DNA from: Centropus unirufus
Lineage: Eukaryota > Chordata > Aves > Cuculiformes > Centropidae
Direction: 5' to 3'
DNA: 64,000 nt
NCBI GenBank assembly: GCA_013397695.1
Contig: VYZI01000068.1
Span: 2,118,559 to 2,182,558 of the forward strand
The stretch's first letter is position 1; the number at the start of each line of letters is the position of its first letter. Position numbers and translations under genes: made by a program. The notes beneath the pieces are model-generated. The model saw nothing but the letters and a program-made list of their open reading frames with translations, was not told where the DNA came from and did no database searches. Shown piece after piece: positions 1 to 14,335 of this stretch.

Positions 1-3000
1 ATCCCTGGGGCGAAAACAGCATTCTGCAAGCATTGGCCAAATTATTCAGGGAAAGAGGCAGAAAAAGGGAGAAGGAAGGCAAAAAAATCAAAGAGAGTGA
101 GAACATGCTTCACAGGAACACCAGGCACTTCTAAAAATACAGGGTGACCTCATTCTTCACATTGTGTCAGACCTTAACATTGTGCTTTGCTTTATCACCT
201 GGAGCACTTGAAGTCAGGTTCTCACTGCACACACTTGAGTCTGGATGCTGTCAGGTTTTGAAAAGGTAGGCTGTGAAATGTTGTTTGATGTAGTATAAAG
301 CCAGGATAAAGGAATACCAAAATTAGCTTGCCGTGTCACTTGCAGATTCTACTTATTGTTTGCCTATATTTCTTCAAGACATGCACTCGCTGCCAAAGCT
401 TCACAAGTCTTCCCTTTTGTATATGTTAATAGGATCAGAGCTTACAGATGGAAAAGGATGAATTGTCATTGGAAATATGGGGTGAGAAGACTTTTGAGTT
501 ATAGTTTAATTTTGGAAGTGTTTTTCTCTGTTGCTTTTCATTAGAGCAAACAGAAAAAATGGGAAAGTCACAAAACCCTTCTACGTATGTAATGGATCCT
601 GGATGCTAGCAGTAGTAGATTACATTTTTTACTTTGTGATATCCAGGCACAGATGTTTGGCCCAAATTCTGCCAAATCTACATCCCTCCTGATTCATTGC
701 AGTGAGTGAGAGAGGTGGCACTCAGGTGCCAATTTCTTTTGCGCCTCATGCACCTCATTGCCTTCACTGAAGTTACACAATATTTTACTCAGAGAAGAAT
801 TTGTCATATCTATGAATGAGTCACTCAGCACATGAAGGGAAATCTTGAGGCAAGAATTTTGCAGGAATTACTTTATGTGACAGTTTAGTGAGGCTTGTAT
901 CCACTTCAAAGTTTTTGTAATCCCAGGACAGCTGTACTACCAAGCTTCTCCTTTACCTTTGCTGTGTCTGTCCCCATCTCCACTCTGGCATATTTTACAT
1001 TGTCAAGGAAAGTCAAATATCATCTCAAATGTGATAAACTGCAATGATAAAGAGACACTTTGCTATTTACATTGATGTTTGTCTTAGGTGCAACTGTTGG
1101 TCACAGATGTGCTGTTTCCCGACCACCATCCGAATTAATACAGCTGTTGGTGATATATTTACGGCTGGACCTATTTGCAATATATAGGAGGGAAAAACTG
1201 CTCCAGGGGGGCTCCTTGACACATTTTATGTGATTAGCAGAGCCTAAAGTTGAGTTTAATTCATCTGAAGTGCTAACCTCCTGCTACTGTGCTGACTCAG
1301 TTGTGTTTCCATCTAAAGCAGCATTCTTGGCAGCATGGTCATTGTCACTTTACCACCATGTGGGAAGAGTCGTTTAGTTGCAAATAAGGTGAGAAAATAC
1401 CTTCTGTAAAACAACCATTGGCAGTTCTAAGAACTTAGAGTCATTAGCAATGATTAGTTCTAACCGGTTTACATAATGTGGGCCATGACTTCCCAAATAA
1501 TTTGCTCTGTGCAGCCCATGAATAGCATAGTTACAACTGTGAGCAAAATCGAACAAAAGCAATCTGTGGGCACCAGTGAAGTGAAGGACTAGACAGGGTT
1601 CCTCACATTTGGAAAAGTCTCATACATCTCGCATGTCTGATTGCATCCTCTCAAAAGAAGGTGCCGAAAAGGAGTCAAGTGTGAATGGGGAACTGAGGGC
1701 ATATGTGTGCCCTCAGTGTGCCTCTGAGATCATGAATGAAGTATCTTTAAAAACCAAGATCTGGCTTTCCTTCTGCCATTAGGCTTCTTTTATCGTTGTG
1801 TTCAATGTATTGCTTTTGTATTCCCTCTTCTGCCTCCTGTATTTTTCCTTGCAGCTACGAAATGGAGCATCAAACTCCTGGTGAGATATTGGCTGGAGGT
1901 TGTTTGACTACACACTTTTAGAAGGCAATTTTGAGTGATTTAAGATTACACCGTGAACTACTTGAGAAATTAAACCTGATGTGAAGTTGCTGAAAATCCT
2001 AATACTCACAGGAAATAGGGGGTGAGAGGGGTGTGTGTTCATATGCATTTATCTAAAATTTGTGGTATTAAAAGCAAACCGGATTTTTTTTATATATATT
2101 AACCTCGAACACTTCGGCTTTGTTTTTATATGAACGGTGCAATCAACATGAAACAGGAAGAGCAGCCAGTCATACACAGGCACCTCATAAACACAGGCCC
2201 CCAAATGAACCAACACCTAATAAATATTTTTAAAATAACACTGCGTAGAGCATGTAGGAAAAAAATGTGTCTGTCTCCCTTTTGGCTGAGGATCTTGGCA
2301 TTGGTAAAAGCCCAGCTCTTCATCTAAGCAGCCTGTTCAAACCAAAGTCAGAAAACACCCTTTCTACAAGCAAAGGCACACAGTAATGAGCTGCTTCTCC
2401 CTCCAACTTAATACTACTACTGTTTCTTCACCCTGCAAAGTGAATTCCATTACATATGTTCATAGGATTACCAATGGACTGGTTGGAAGTTAATGATATT
2501 GCACAAGAGGAAAGAGGCTAGAACAACCAATTTTCTCATATTGAAGAATATCTGTGTTAATATGGATGGCTTAAGGGTAATATTAACGTCTTTTTTTTTT
2601 AAGCTTATGAAAGAGAAGTTACATAAGACCACTTCTCACTCAACAAGTTAAGCAAATAATGAGCTTGGTTTTCTATTTGTCTATTGAAGGCTGTATATCA
2701 ACACAAAATTGTCCTTCACAAACACCCTGCAAAGTGGCTTCCAAAATTGCATGCATCTGTCTGCTGAACCCGTGACACCCACCAACAGCCAAAAACACGA
2801 GACAAAAGCAGGCACTTTGCAGGGTCAGAGGCTGGTATGAACTATGTTCATTGTATGGTTCATAGTTCCTTAAAATGAAGGAAAATAAGTTCTTTCAAGT
2901 TATTTCCCTCTCCAAATGAGGAAAATGTATCACTGGCTTGGATGCCTTCATGAAAAAGTATCAATTTACATTAATTTAACTTACAATCATTATTATGCAC

Positions 3001-5148
3001 TTTCTGCATCTACTGACCACACAATCAGTACAAAAGATGTAAACAGGAATCAAAGTTCCTTTATCACTGAAGCTATGTCTTAATCACATCTCATCTTCCA
3101 TCCCTACAAAATTGTTTTATTTGGTTTGCTAGTTGTCATAACTGAATTTACATAAAGAATATAAGAGACAGAAGCTTCAATAGGCACCATGATGGAAGAT
3201 CAGCACTTATTTTAATCAACTACCTCTTCTTGTTAATTCTATTTATACAGAAGACTTGCATTTCATTAGAAACGTCTGACCCTTTCCTCCCAAACTGGGT
3301 TCTCTTAAGGAGGATTAAACCAATTATCTTAACAAAACTGCCACCCTCCAAGCCTTTGATTTTCCCAGAATGTATAAAATTCCCTCAACAGTCTTCAGTA
3401 ACTCTTTAGTGCTCTGCTTTTGCTTCAAGCTTCCCTCATATCTGCAACTCAAATATATCTCTGGTTGTTTCCTAAGCAAAGCATGAACAGAAAAATAACT
3501 CACAGGACACTACTGTTTGGGATAATAACAGGCTCAGCCCTCTGCAGGAATTCCTGGCTAGTCTGAAATCAGCCAGCCTGGGGAGCTGGAAGCAGTGGTA
3601 GCTACTGAACCTTGCACATGACTGAGCTGATTCTGATATCTAAACCAGCTCACAGAATATCTGAAGGAAAAATAGGGGAAAATTAATTTGCCTAAACAGA
3701 GGCTTCTAGGGCGCTGTGAGACACTCTGCACTACCCTACCAAACCTCCAGCTACCAGCTCAGAGAAGTGTAAGTGTCCTCCAAGTCCTTTGACGTGTCTC
3801 CTGTGGGCCTACTGTAGTTTGGGAGTGTATCTCAAAGGGCACTGCTGGGTACTCTCGGGTGGGCACTTGTTCAGGCAAATAAATTGTACCTTCATTCTAT
3901 TTAGCGGGCTGATCAAAGAGCTGGACTTCAGGCATCTAATTCTGGTGACTAATATAGGATTCATAGGTAAGAGTCTCAACCTTTTCTTTGCCTGTATAAA
4001 AAGCCTGTGTTCCTAATGCATGCACTTAAATTCCACTGCTGTAAGTACTATGTTGCTTCCCCCCAAAAAATGTAGGTATGAATCTCCTGGTTAAGTAAAG
4101 AAGCTCCCATAGGAAGCCAAATTGATCAAAATAGTCAGCGGCTCGCTGCTCTGTAAGGACCTGTATCTGTGCTGCAGTACATTCCTATGGAAAGTTTCAA
4201 GGCTAGATCAGAACATACTCAGAAAACAAACACAAACGAGCGATTTAGTGCCATGTGCATTAAATCAATTCGTGGCATTTTGGCTCCCTAGGTTTGTACT
4301 CCTATCAGTATTTTAAAGTCTCTACAGTGTTTTGGCCACATACTACATTTCTCAGTTGAAATACACTGCTTAATGCAGGACTGGTAAACAGCTTGAATAG
4401 GCAGGGCTTTGATTTATGAACTGCATCAATATGGTAATGAGGAAGTTGGCTGGGCAATTAGTTTTAAATTGTATAAGCTCACACTAGCTCTCATTATTAT
4501 GAGTACAAAGGTTTGTTAGAATACCTCTGAGTTCAGTATTTCAAAATCCTCTAGTGCCTTTATATCTATTAGACCAGAACTGAAGCAAATTAAAACCTCT
4601 GCTACACCTTCTGCATCTAATATCACTAAATCATTTGTATGAAAATATCAGCAGTAAATAGATGCATCCATTTAAAATGCTACTTTGCATGCATTTTTTC
4701 TTTTCAGACTAAGATGGGCTTTGGATTCCAACAATGTCTTTATCACTCTCTCTAATCAGTGTCTGTAATGAATGCTAAAGAAATAAATGCTTATTACTAC
4801 AAAGGCCATGCTGGCAGGCAGACGCCTCCCTCCCAGACCTGCTGGGTGCATGAGGTATAAATGGCAGCAAGGGAAGACCGTGTCAGCTGCAATGCACATA
4901 AGTTATTTCAGAAGGCATAAAAAGTTATTGTGGAGGAACCTCCTGTTAACCCTATCTGCATCTGAAAAAGGGCCCAGAGGAATCCCGCTTAACCACTTTT
5001 GGTCAAAAATTTTTTTTGATAAAAGAACTCTTCCCTCAAAATCAGGATATTTTTTTATGGATGACCCAGTACATTTTTGTTTAATCTGAAAAAAACCCCA
5101 CATTTATGTTGGGGTAACTTTACTTCTTGCTATTAATCTATTAATATA
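1..5148. other. Unique AT-rich non-coding DNA
   Basis: I see no gene or recognisable repeat here. Open frames are short, overlap on both strands and mostly lack an ATG. Simple-sequence content is limited to short T or TA runs, such as 2083-2099. A stretch around 1060-1250 has the dense, low-CpG, homeodomain-site-like look of conserved non-coding DNA, but nothing in the sequence proves it. The interval ends where CR1 homology begins. Confidence 0.6.
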
Positions 5149-5498
5149 GGGAGACCATATAGCAGCCTTCCAGTAGGGAAGGCCAAGGGGCCTACAGGGA
5201 AGCTGAGAAGGGGTTCTTTATCCAGGAGTATAATGATAGGGTGAGGGGTGAAGTTTTTTAGTTGAAAGAGGGGAAATTTAGATTAGATACTAGGACAAAA
5301 TTCTTCACTATAAGGGTGATGAGGCACTGGAATAGGCTGTCCAGAGAAGTCATGGATGTCCCCTGCCTTGATGTGTTCAAGGCCAGGTTGAATGGGGCTT
5401 TGGGTGTGGAAGCTATCCCTCTCCATGGCTAGGGACGATGGAACTGGATGATCCTTAAGATCCATTCCAACCCAAACCATTCGATGATTCTATGATAT
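5149..5498 (+). mobile_element. CR1 LINE, 5'-truncated 3' end
   Basis: This is the 3' end of a chicken-repeat-1 (CR1) non-LTR retrotransposon on the plus strand. It starts inside the last part of ORF2 (the segment beginning gggagacc, which normally encodes GDLI.. and the C-terminal tail). It passes through the characteristic block for a terminal region with an ArgHisTrpAsnArg-like core, here degraded to gaggcactggaataggctg. It ends with the family signature tccattccaacccaaacc followed by gatgattctatgat, the octamer-type CR1 tail. About 350 bp survive of an element of roughly 4.5 kb; such 5' truncation is normal for CR1. The reading frame is interrupted, so it encodes nothing useful. The type resembles the copy at 38403-38955 more than those at 34481 or 50067. 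Confidence 0.93.
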
Positions 5499-8400
5499 TC
5501 AAGTTTTCAGAGCTTTCAGAAGAAAGAGGAATTAAACTAGAAAGTGCTCACGTAAGTATTCCAGTATTTTCAACCTTAATGATTCTTGTTTCCCCATGTA
5601 TTTTTTTTCATATTCAGTCAATTTGACAGATAGTCACAATTCTGAATTCTTCTTTGTTTTGGATAAGTTTATGGGATTTTTGCCCAGTTATACCAGGCAA
5701 AGTCAAAACACCCAGCAATTAGACAGCTACATAAGAGGTGTCCAAAGTTTTATTTATGTACAGAAGGAAGTGTTTCTTAAGCCAAGGTGCATATTTGAGG
5801 CCTGAATAGTATTTTGAACAAATGCCCTGATTGTCTCCCTTCTTTTTGATTATTTCTTCTCCTCCCTTTTGAGATCTTAAAATAATTACATTCATCTGTT
5901 TTCCAGTTTCGGTTCTTAAATTCCAGATTTCTATTGTACTTACTAAGATTTCTTGCTGTGTTTGCAAAATTAAAAGAGACTTAGGGTATCATATCCCCAT
6001 AGAAGGGGTCTTTCTAGACGTTTTATCAAACAGCTCCCTGTATTGGACAAACTCAATCAACCAAACATTTCAAATGGTGTAACAAATGTGGATTAAAAAT
6101 ATCTAAGATAGCTCTAATTTTCAGTCTCACAAAAAGTAAACCCATGGAGCTCAGGCATGGTGCTGTGTGGTGCAACTTGTTTGTGGTAAACACAGAGTTA
6201 ATTCAGAAATCTTTGCATGGCACCTGCAATAAATGTATGCCAAGTTCAGAGGTAATTTTTGAAGCTCTTCTCTGGCTCCTCTGTAAGTTAGGTTTCTTAC
6301 AGAATAAATTTCTCCTGTGAGACTTCCTTAGATTTTCTCTTCCCATGACATCTTTCCTCTATGCAGAATAAAAATGCTTTTTCATTTCCACATGATTTTG
6401 TGGAATGAAGCAGCAAATCACTGCCACATCATGCAAAACTGTGCAATCCAGAAGTGGACTCTGCAAGAGATTTTAAAGAACATTAACTCTATCCAAGGCA
6501 GATCCAGGACAGTCTACTACCCCTGGAGCATAGTCCATAAATAATGAGCTGGCTATTTTTTTTTCCAGAAATGCAGAGTAGAGAAAAATATCTCAAAATC
6601 TCACTTCATGTGCACACTAAAAGGCAAAAGTGCAGGAAATGTATTTCTTAACTGTTTTTAGGTTTCCTTTCCTGCACAAACCATTTCTTTCCAACCTTTA
6701 ATAAGTAAACCCCAAAGACATGTAGAAATCTTAATCAAAGGAGTTGTCCATTGTCTGGCAGGACGAAGCCCACAGAGATAATGAAATTCAATTAATCTGA
6801 TTCCCAGGGAAACTCAGTATTGATGCAAACTCTGTTTTAGAGCCCTTTAAACGACCAAAATGATTATTTCCAGGTTCAATGCAATATACGTGGATTCAAT
6901 CAAATGGTCACCTTTTTCCTCTCTCTATGCAAGGGCCTCTACAGTTCTGTTCAAATGTATTGAACTCTGAAATAGAGTCTTTCACCCTCTCTTTTACAAG
7001 TACAAAGTGTGTTATGTCAATGTAAGAGACTGCCTTCCCTTCCGAGTGCTGCAGAACAGTCATTAATTCAGATACCAAAGAGGAGAAAAATTAGTCTTTT
7101 TTCCCCCTGGAGACAAGAAAATAAAAAAGTTGCCTTGACTGAATTTTAGAAGTGCTAGAAATTCAGTTTCAGTCTTCATACATTAAAATTGATAAAGTGT
7201 TCAATTGTGCATATTGCATGTACTTTTATAGTGACTCTGTTGTGGTTCAGGATGCCTGAACCATCACAGTACAAGTAAAACATCTGTCAGCAAATCAGTT
7301 TTTCATAGGTATAAAACTCCGTCACTGTAAATCATACCAGACAAATACACACAAATGTTGGTGGGTATTTGTCATGCTAGACATAGAATCTTTTAAATAC
7401 TAAGTAATAATCACCACATTGTAATTTTTAGTTAAAAAGTAGAAAAACAAGTAAATATGTGTATTTGACAGTTTCACTGTCTCTCTGGTTAAACAAATGG
7501 TAGAACAAATGCTCAGTTTATGTTCTTGGTGCCTTCCCCTCTTGTTGCTCTATATAGTTTAAGGCCAAAGCTTTTTATATTTTCATCACAAAAATACCTT
7601 AAGAGGGCTTGATCTTCATAAAGCCATGGACCTCTCCTTCCCAATGGAATCATCCACTTATAAATGTGCCTCTCCAAAGGGATCATTTGAGTACTGCTAC
7701 ACGTTCTGATTTCCAGACATCAGGCCTTCTTTGGCTGCTTTTTAAAAACCGATTTACTCCTCACTTCTCCTAAGAGAAGCTTAAAAATTGTAAGAGTCTG
7801 TAAGTAATGAAACCTTGGCTCCTCAAGGCAAAGTGATGACAGGGCGAAGCATCTGTGTGAAATACAGTCGTCTTTGTACAGATCAGCCAGGCATGAACTG
7901 CAAACCACCCGTGCCAGGAAGAGTGGCAGGGACAAGAAATGAGCAATGTCACCACCTCTGGCCACCCACACCAGGGCACTTACTGCTGACAGGTTTCTCA
8001 CCGCCACCTCTCTCTTTCTTTAACCTGCAGTAAATGAATACTGTTTGTGCTTTGTGGTGGTGGGAGAACATGGAATTAGACTTGTCCATCTTTCATCTGT
8101 ACAATTTATGCGAACATGTGTCAGTGCCTGCAGCCACAAAAGCACTGTGTATTATTAGCCATAGGGCTGCATTGCTGTAGTCAAGCCTTGCTTTGTATGG
8201 TGATGCCCAAAAGCAGTGAAAAGTGGAGTCAAGCTTAGCAAAAGAAGCAGAGTAAGTGGAAAATTAGCAATGGCACGTCCCAAAAAATTGTTTCCTCAGG
8301 GCTTCTACAAGCCCCAGAACAATCATGCTCTGAACACAGAAAATAAGTTGCAAAATAAGAAATGAGAATTTGTATTTATAATTTCTGTTGCTCCAGAAGA

Positions 8401-9339
8401 TGAAAATTAACTAACTTGATCAAGGCCCGGTTGTGTACAGATTTACAGAAAATTATAACACTTCCATTAATTTGCTTATATTCACAGACTTTTCTCTCAT
8501 TTTTCTCATTTATCTTCATGTTCTAACGAAAACAATTTTCCATACACTAATGGAATATTGGCACATATGCAAGTGCTCACACAAGAACTCTGCTTATTAG
8601 AGTCCGGGATGTACTGTACATGTGTTTGCTATGATGCACTACTGTCATCATCCCTTTAAATCACTGGGAGGGCTTTTGTGACTTTAGGTTCCTAGGAGTT
8701 CTCATTACAGTGAGAGGCTGGCAATTATGAGACTGAGAGGTGCCTACACACATTATTCTTGTGCCCACTGAAAATGTATATTCTATTATAGTTTTTAATT
8801 ACATTATCCTACAATTTTGTAGCTTCTGGTTTCCTGCTTCACCTGGCACATGAGACCAGTGACCAAGGAGCTGTCAATATAAGAAGGGCAATAGTAAGCC
8901 AAAACATGCTAATTTTTACTATGCGTTGTGGTAAGTAATCAGTGTTAAAATACTTCTGTGTGAGTTATTTATATGTATTTGTGTAATTGTGCAAAAGGCT
9001 GTTTCCCTTTAATTTTAATATGGCTCCTACCTGGTGGCATCACATTTTTAGTGAATTTTTGTCATAGTTGATCTTCAGTTAAGTAAATAACTTACTTGAA
9101 ATATTCCAAAGATCTTTGAAACAATCCTGAACAAACACCATACCAATGAGGGTACAGACACGTAGAAAGTTTTCATGAGCTTCTACCTAACATATTGCTG
9201 AATTTCCTTTTCTCAGAAAAAAATGTGGAGCCCCAATTAGTTTACCTGCTAATTTTTCACTCCTGCAAAACTCTCTCACCCTTCATTCTCCATTTCTGTA
9301 TACAAGGCAGAAATATGGGAGAAGAACAACATCCACCAT
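5499..9339. other. Unique AT-rich non-coding DNA
   Basis: No gene, RNA gene or mobile element can be supported. Bases 6770-6895 form a compact low-CpG block with TAAT and ATTA cores (for example gataatgaaattcaattaat) that looks like a conserved non-coding element; this is inference only. Bases 7720-8030 are somewhat richer in GC and carry overlapping 70-95 codon frames on both strands, with no recognisable motif. Confidence 0.55.
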
Positions 9340-10025
9340 TAATTAGCCCCAGCCAACTGGCAGGGCAGTTCTGGTGGCTGGAGGTTAGCAAATGTGATGC
9401 CTATCTACAAGAAGGGCCAGAAGGAGGATTTGGGGAACTACAGACCTTTCAACCTGACTTGGGCACTGGGGCAGGTTATGCAGGATATAATCTTGAGTGC
9501 CATCGCACAGCACTTACAGGACAGCCAAGGGATCAGGACAGTCAGCACAGGTTTATGAAAGACAGGTCCTGCTTGGGAAATGCTATGGATGTTGTCTACC
9601 TCGGCTTAGTAAAGCCTTTGACTCTATTTCCAACAATGTCTTCCTGGAAAACCTGTCTGCTCAAGGCTTTAAATGGCATACTCCTTGGTGGGTAACAAAC
9701 TGGCCCAATGTCCAGTCCCAGAGAGTTGTGGTGAATGGATTTAAATCCAATTGGTGGCTGGTCACAAGTGGTGTTTCCCAGGGCTCAGTATTTGGGTCAG
9801 TCTTGTTTAATAACTTTCCAAGAAAGGTTCTACAGTGGGATCCGGACAGGCTGGATTGATGGACTGAGGTCAATTGCATAAGGTTCAACAAGGCCTAGTG
9901 TCAGACCCTGTGCTTGGGTCACAAAAACCTTGTGCAACGCTACAGGTAGGGAAAGAATATCAGGAAGACTGCCTGGTGGAAAAGGACCCTGTTGATAGTT
10001 GACAGTGGCAAATGTTACATGCTGC
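9340..10025 (+). mobile_element. CR1 LINE, internal ORF2 reverse-transcriptase fragment with deletions
   Basis: This fragment comes from the reverse-transcriptase part of CR1 ORF2, which copies element RNA at the target site. Family-typical blocks are readable in order: gaggttagcaaatgtgatgcc and the following K-K-G-like segment, an N-Y-R-P-like block (gggaactacagacctttc), a QH.F.K.RSCL block near 9545-9575, DVVYL near 9585-9600, LSKAFDS near 9605-9625, and QRVVVNG with SGVSQGSVFG near 9720-9800. At least two frameshifts split the frame. Compared with the family layout, two segments are missing: about 20 codons between RSCL and DVVYL (junction near 9577-9583), and the block after VLFN that should hold the catalytic F/YADD motif (junction near 9812-9832). 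Homology resumes in the downstream ORF2 segment and fades near 10025. No 3' tail is present. The element is dead. Confidence 0.9.
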
Positions 10026-13000
10026 CCAGTCTAAATGTTCTTTACCAAACACTGTGGTACCTCAAATTAATATTTGTGGGGCAAGATTTCAGTTTACTCT
10101 GATAGGTGCTTGACCTGATAATTAAAAACTAAAACAATGCTCTTTTCAGTGCATCCAAAATTCTCTTCTATTTGCTCCAAGAAGCCTTTGTAGGTTTATT
10201 TTGTATGCATCTTCCAAATGGGGCATACTCCGTTAGCAAATATTTGAGGAGCTTATGCTAAACAGAAGTAGGACAACTGAAGATAAGCAGTCACATATTT
10301 GCATGCCTGTTTTTACAAATTCAGCAGTGCTGTGCGTGTCTCTGACTCTGTAACAGCCAGCATGAGACACAGCACTTTCTAAATACAAGGAACTTATGTA
10401 TCTAACCAGGAACACTGGCTGAGGCTGAATTAAATACATTGATTTTTTCCTCTCTGAAAAGATATGTGACAAATCACTCCCCATAGAGTGCAGAGGAGCT
10501 TGGAAATCCCTTGAAGGAGCACCTGACAGACAGAAAAGTCTCTAGCCTGGGGAACTGGCTTGGACAGCAAAGATAAACTGACCACTAGTGTTGCAGAGAA
10601 AAAAGGCAAATATCTTCAGAAGCTGAATTACAAGTGACATATGAGGCATTGTGTGCTCGGGGTGCTGTGAAACAGAGTGTTCTTTTGAGTTAAAACAACT
10701 GGAGATTTTCCAATGTGCTGTTTTTTAATCCACTTCTTTGGCTCCTATGCATCTCCCTTGATATTCTTCACCTTCTCACCCAGGCAAAAAACCTTTCATA
10801 TTGAAAACATTGCTTCGAGAAATTCAGCAAATCTAAATGTATTAGTTCAAATAGCCTGCTACACGGAAATGAACATCTGGTTTTAGAGCTTAATTTATAC
10901 TGTCATTTCTTCTGATATTTGCTGAACATTAGCTTTTTGTCTCTTGCAATGCTGTTTTTCTACAAGCTGGAGCTCTGTAGACATTACAGGTAGGCATGCA
11001 CTGAATACTGGAAGGGACTGAGATCTCTAAACATCACTGGGCTGAAGGTATCACAGTTTAGTTTCTAACTATGCTAGCTGAAGAGGGAATTGCAACTGTC
11101 TTCTTGCTGTCAAAGTAGTTTTACATCTTGAGAATAAAAAGAATTTTAAAAGGACTGTTCGGAGCCATTATGCAGTAACACATCTGTCAACTTACAAAAA
11201 CTTCTGTTTCACGGTTTAGTAGAATATACTGAGCCATCAGATTTGTATAGCTTTTCTATCAGTCCTTTGAAGCCTCTGGAAAGCTTTTTTCCTGTACTGT
11301 CACTGTTATTAAGCTATATTTTTTTACCCTAGCTCTTCCTAACAGTTAGCAGTAATAATCCTATAATACTTCTGCCATTATGGCAGAAAGGTTTATGGCA
11401 GTAAGAGATGCAACCAGATACCTGTCTGATACAGGTCTATGGAAGACCAGGGAGTGAGAATAAAAGAGAGAGAGGTTGGAGCGCAAAAAGAACTAATTTC
11501 AAGTTCTTTCCAAGCAGACCCAGCAAAAGTTGTTCAGCTCTATCTGACCAAGGCTTATCCTATACCAGAGACTTCTTTGCCAGTCCCTAGCACCTCATTG
11601 GCACTTATTTGCCCCTTTACATTCCCTACATGCCCACTTATCCTACCTATATCAAACATGCTCACATTCCTGATGCTCCCTATCTCCCGATGGATGCTCT
11701 GCATCCATCCTTAAGCTTAAGGTTGGTATCTTTAAGCTGTAGCTATATGTTCCTCTGAGTGATTTGATACCTTATTGGCACTGGTCAGAGAATGGGTGAA
11801 CTCATATTCTGTAGTCACATGTGGAACCATAACTAAGCCCCTCTTAGAAAGACTGAGTCTCTGTGTCACAAATACACTGAAAAACTTAAACAGTTGGGAG
11901 CATGGATCAGGGTCTGGGACTTTTCCTTCCCACAGAAGTTCCTGTACCAGCAGATCAAAGACCCCAGTACCATTTTGTTTGCCAGCCTTTGCCTGTAAAT
12001 CTCATCTCCCTCTCAGCAAGGTATTTGGTGCTGGCAGGAGAACTGTGCCAGGCCAGAATATGTTGCAGCTTGGTGGCCTATGGACTTCCCTGCAAAACGG
12101 GAGCTGTGTTTCAGATTGAGGGTCTAGAAAGCAAATGTTCCAGCTCTTGGGCAATCAACGAGAAGCCTCTTCTGCTGCTGCCATTAGAGCATCATCTCTT
12201 CTAGGTTAATAGATCCATCTACATAAATGCCTTTAAGCAGAAAAATATGTTCCAAGAACAGGTCCTGCTTCACAGCCTGGGATGCTAAGCATGAGGGCTT
12301 TGCCATGGGTTGGGTCAGGGTGGTGTGGAGGGGAATGCCACATACAAAGCTCCCACACTTTTACCGGACTGTGAGTGGGCCAAAGCGCTGGTTGCTGTTG
12401 GCCTCTAGTCTTGGTGCTAACCAAGACTGAGTTTCCATACCAAGCAAGTCAGCAAGTCACACTTAAACCAGCACAGGAGCCAACTCACATGCAGGACTCT
12501 GGATTTCACTGGCATGCATAGGGAGCTTCCCTATTAAGGTAGCTAGAAATTAGTCAACACCAGAGTGCTATTACAACAGAAGAGTTGCTTTAGCCCCAGA
12601 ATAGTGTTTTCTAGCAATCTTCTGCCTTCTGATAAGGGAACACCAAAGATGATTTGGAGAACTCTGAGTTGGAACTCTGCCTAGAGGAATAATATGAATC
12701 ATATAAACCACTCTTACAGCTCCCTCTGTCAATTTACTGAAAGCATATCTGCAAATGGATCTGTGGTTTAGAAAATGTGGCCTAAGGCAGGATTTTTTGT
12801 GCCACTATTTCAATAACTTGAAAGATCCAGAACATGTTTTATAGCAGTTGATTAAAAAATATCACTAGAATACTCAGAATATCATTCTTGCTTTCTCTGG
12901 ATAACATCTTATGAAAAGACATGCTTCAGAAAACATGAATTTCAAGTGCTGAAATCTCTGCTTCTTCACTGCCTCTTTCTGTGACTCCTCCTTTGACTCA

Positions 13001-14335
13001 AAGGAGTTGTGTCAATATAAAAAAATGTTATTTATATTGTAGTAGAGCCAGGGCACCATATAAAGAATCGTTCTTTACTGTGCAAAGTGCAGTAATTCAC
13101 AGGAATGAGTCCCTGCTCAAGGAACTCGCAGTCTATAACTCTGAACATGACACAACACAAATAACTATGGAAAGCACAAACAACCATATAGAAGACAGAT
13201 CGTGATGAGCATATATAAACACAAATATTGGCCAGCCAATCCCCAGTGGCTCGTAAGGCTGGTTGCACGCTGTAGAAATACTGATGCATCACGGACTGCT
13301 AATTTTACAGGCACATCAGGGATCATTTGTAAAATTCATTAAAAAACATAAAAAAATAAAAATAAAAGCATTTTTGAGTAGTGTCCCAGTACTAAAAATG
13401 CATTAGGAGCTTGTGGCACTTTTTGCCACCCTAAATTCAGGCAGAATCAAGGAGCAAAGGATAATTAAAAAATACAAGTGAAAATGTTTTCAATGATCTT
13501 TTTGAAAACCAAGATTTCAATTGCTCTTCTTACACTTTCGTTATAGAAACTTAGGGGAAATTTGAATTGTTCTACTCATCCAGACTACTTCAGCCATCAA
13601 AAGTATTTTTAAAGTTTTGGTAGGTCAACCCTTTAAATCCCACATTTTCCTGTTGCGTGTTTAGCATGATTCTTTCTTCCAAAGGGATTTTCAGTCTATT
13701 CTGGAGATTAATGAACCATTTATTCTCAGAAATTAATAAAAACCCATTCATTCAAACAGCAATAATTCCAGCTACTCAAGGTCATTTTCCATGTTCTTCT
13801 TTTCTGAGGTTCCATAAAGTACTATAAAGCTAAATACTCTATCAGAATTGTGGGGGAAAGAACATGTAGGAAACAAGAGAAGAGAGATGTGTAAACAGTG
13901 TTTAGAACATTTTGTACTTTGCAATTCTGGAGTTAAATAAATGAAATATAAGACAAAAGCCTGTGCACTTTACATATAATGGTGAGTAATGTATTACTAG
14001 AAACATGATTGCTTTTTACACTCAGAGCATTTTGTGAACTAATTCTTTGTCTATCATCATGTTTATTCTTAAAAAACAATAATCCTGGAAAACTGCTCTC
14101 CAGAGAGATGCAGCTTGTTCTGGCGAAATAAATCCTCAGCAAACTTCTTTTGCCATCATAACACAAACCTTTTTCTTTAGTGAAATAATGTATACAGGCA
14201 AAGATAAGTGTTGGCTGAAATAACGGAATGTGGAGTTTCTTCCATGAGAAATCTCTTGGTCAGAGATGTGATTCTCCTCCATTAAGTACTCTGTGTTTAT
14301 TTAATGTAGTTATTTAAGCCAGTTCTTCAGAAGAC
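10026..14335. other. Unique AT-rich non-coding DNA
   Basis: I see no gene or dispersed repeat. Small features are an octamer ATTTGCAT at 10297-10304 and a short perfect hairpin at 11370-11388. Around 13330-13370 the plus strand is A-rich and reads as ordinary low complexity. Open frames of 60-115 codons near 11400-12430 overlap one another on both strands, show no domain and are best taken as chance. Confidence 0.55.
11370..11388. repeat. Short perfect hairpin (8-bp arms, 3-nt loop)
   Basis: The arms ttctgcca and tggcagaa are exact reverse complements around the loop tta. No T-run or other companion signal makes it a terminator, and it sits in eukaryotic-looking DNA. It is most likely incidental. 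Confidence 0.7.
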
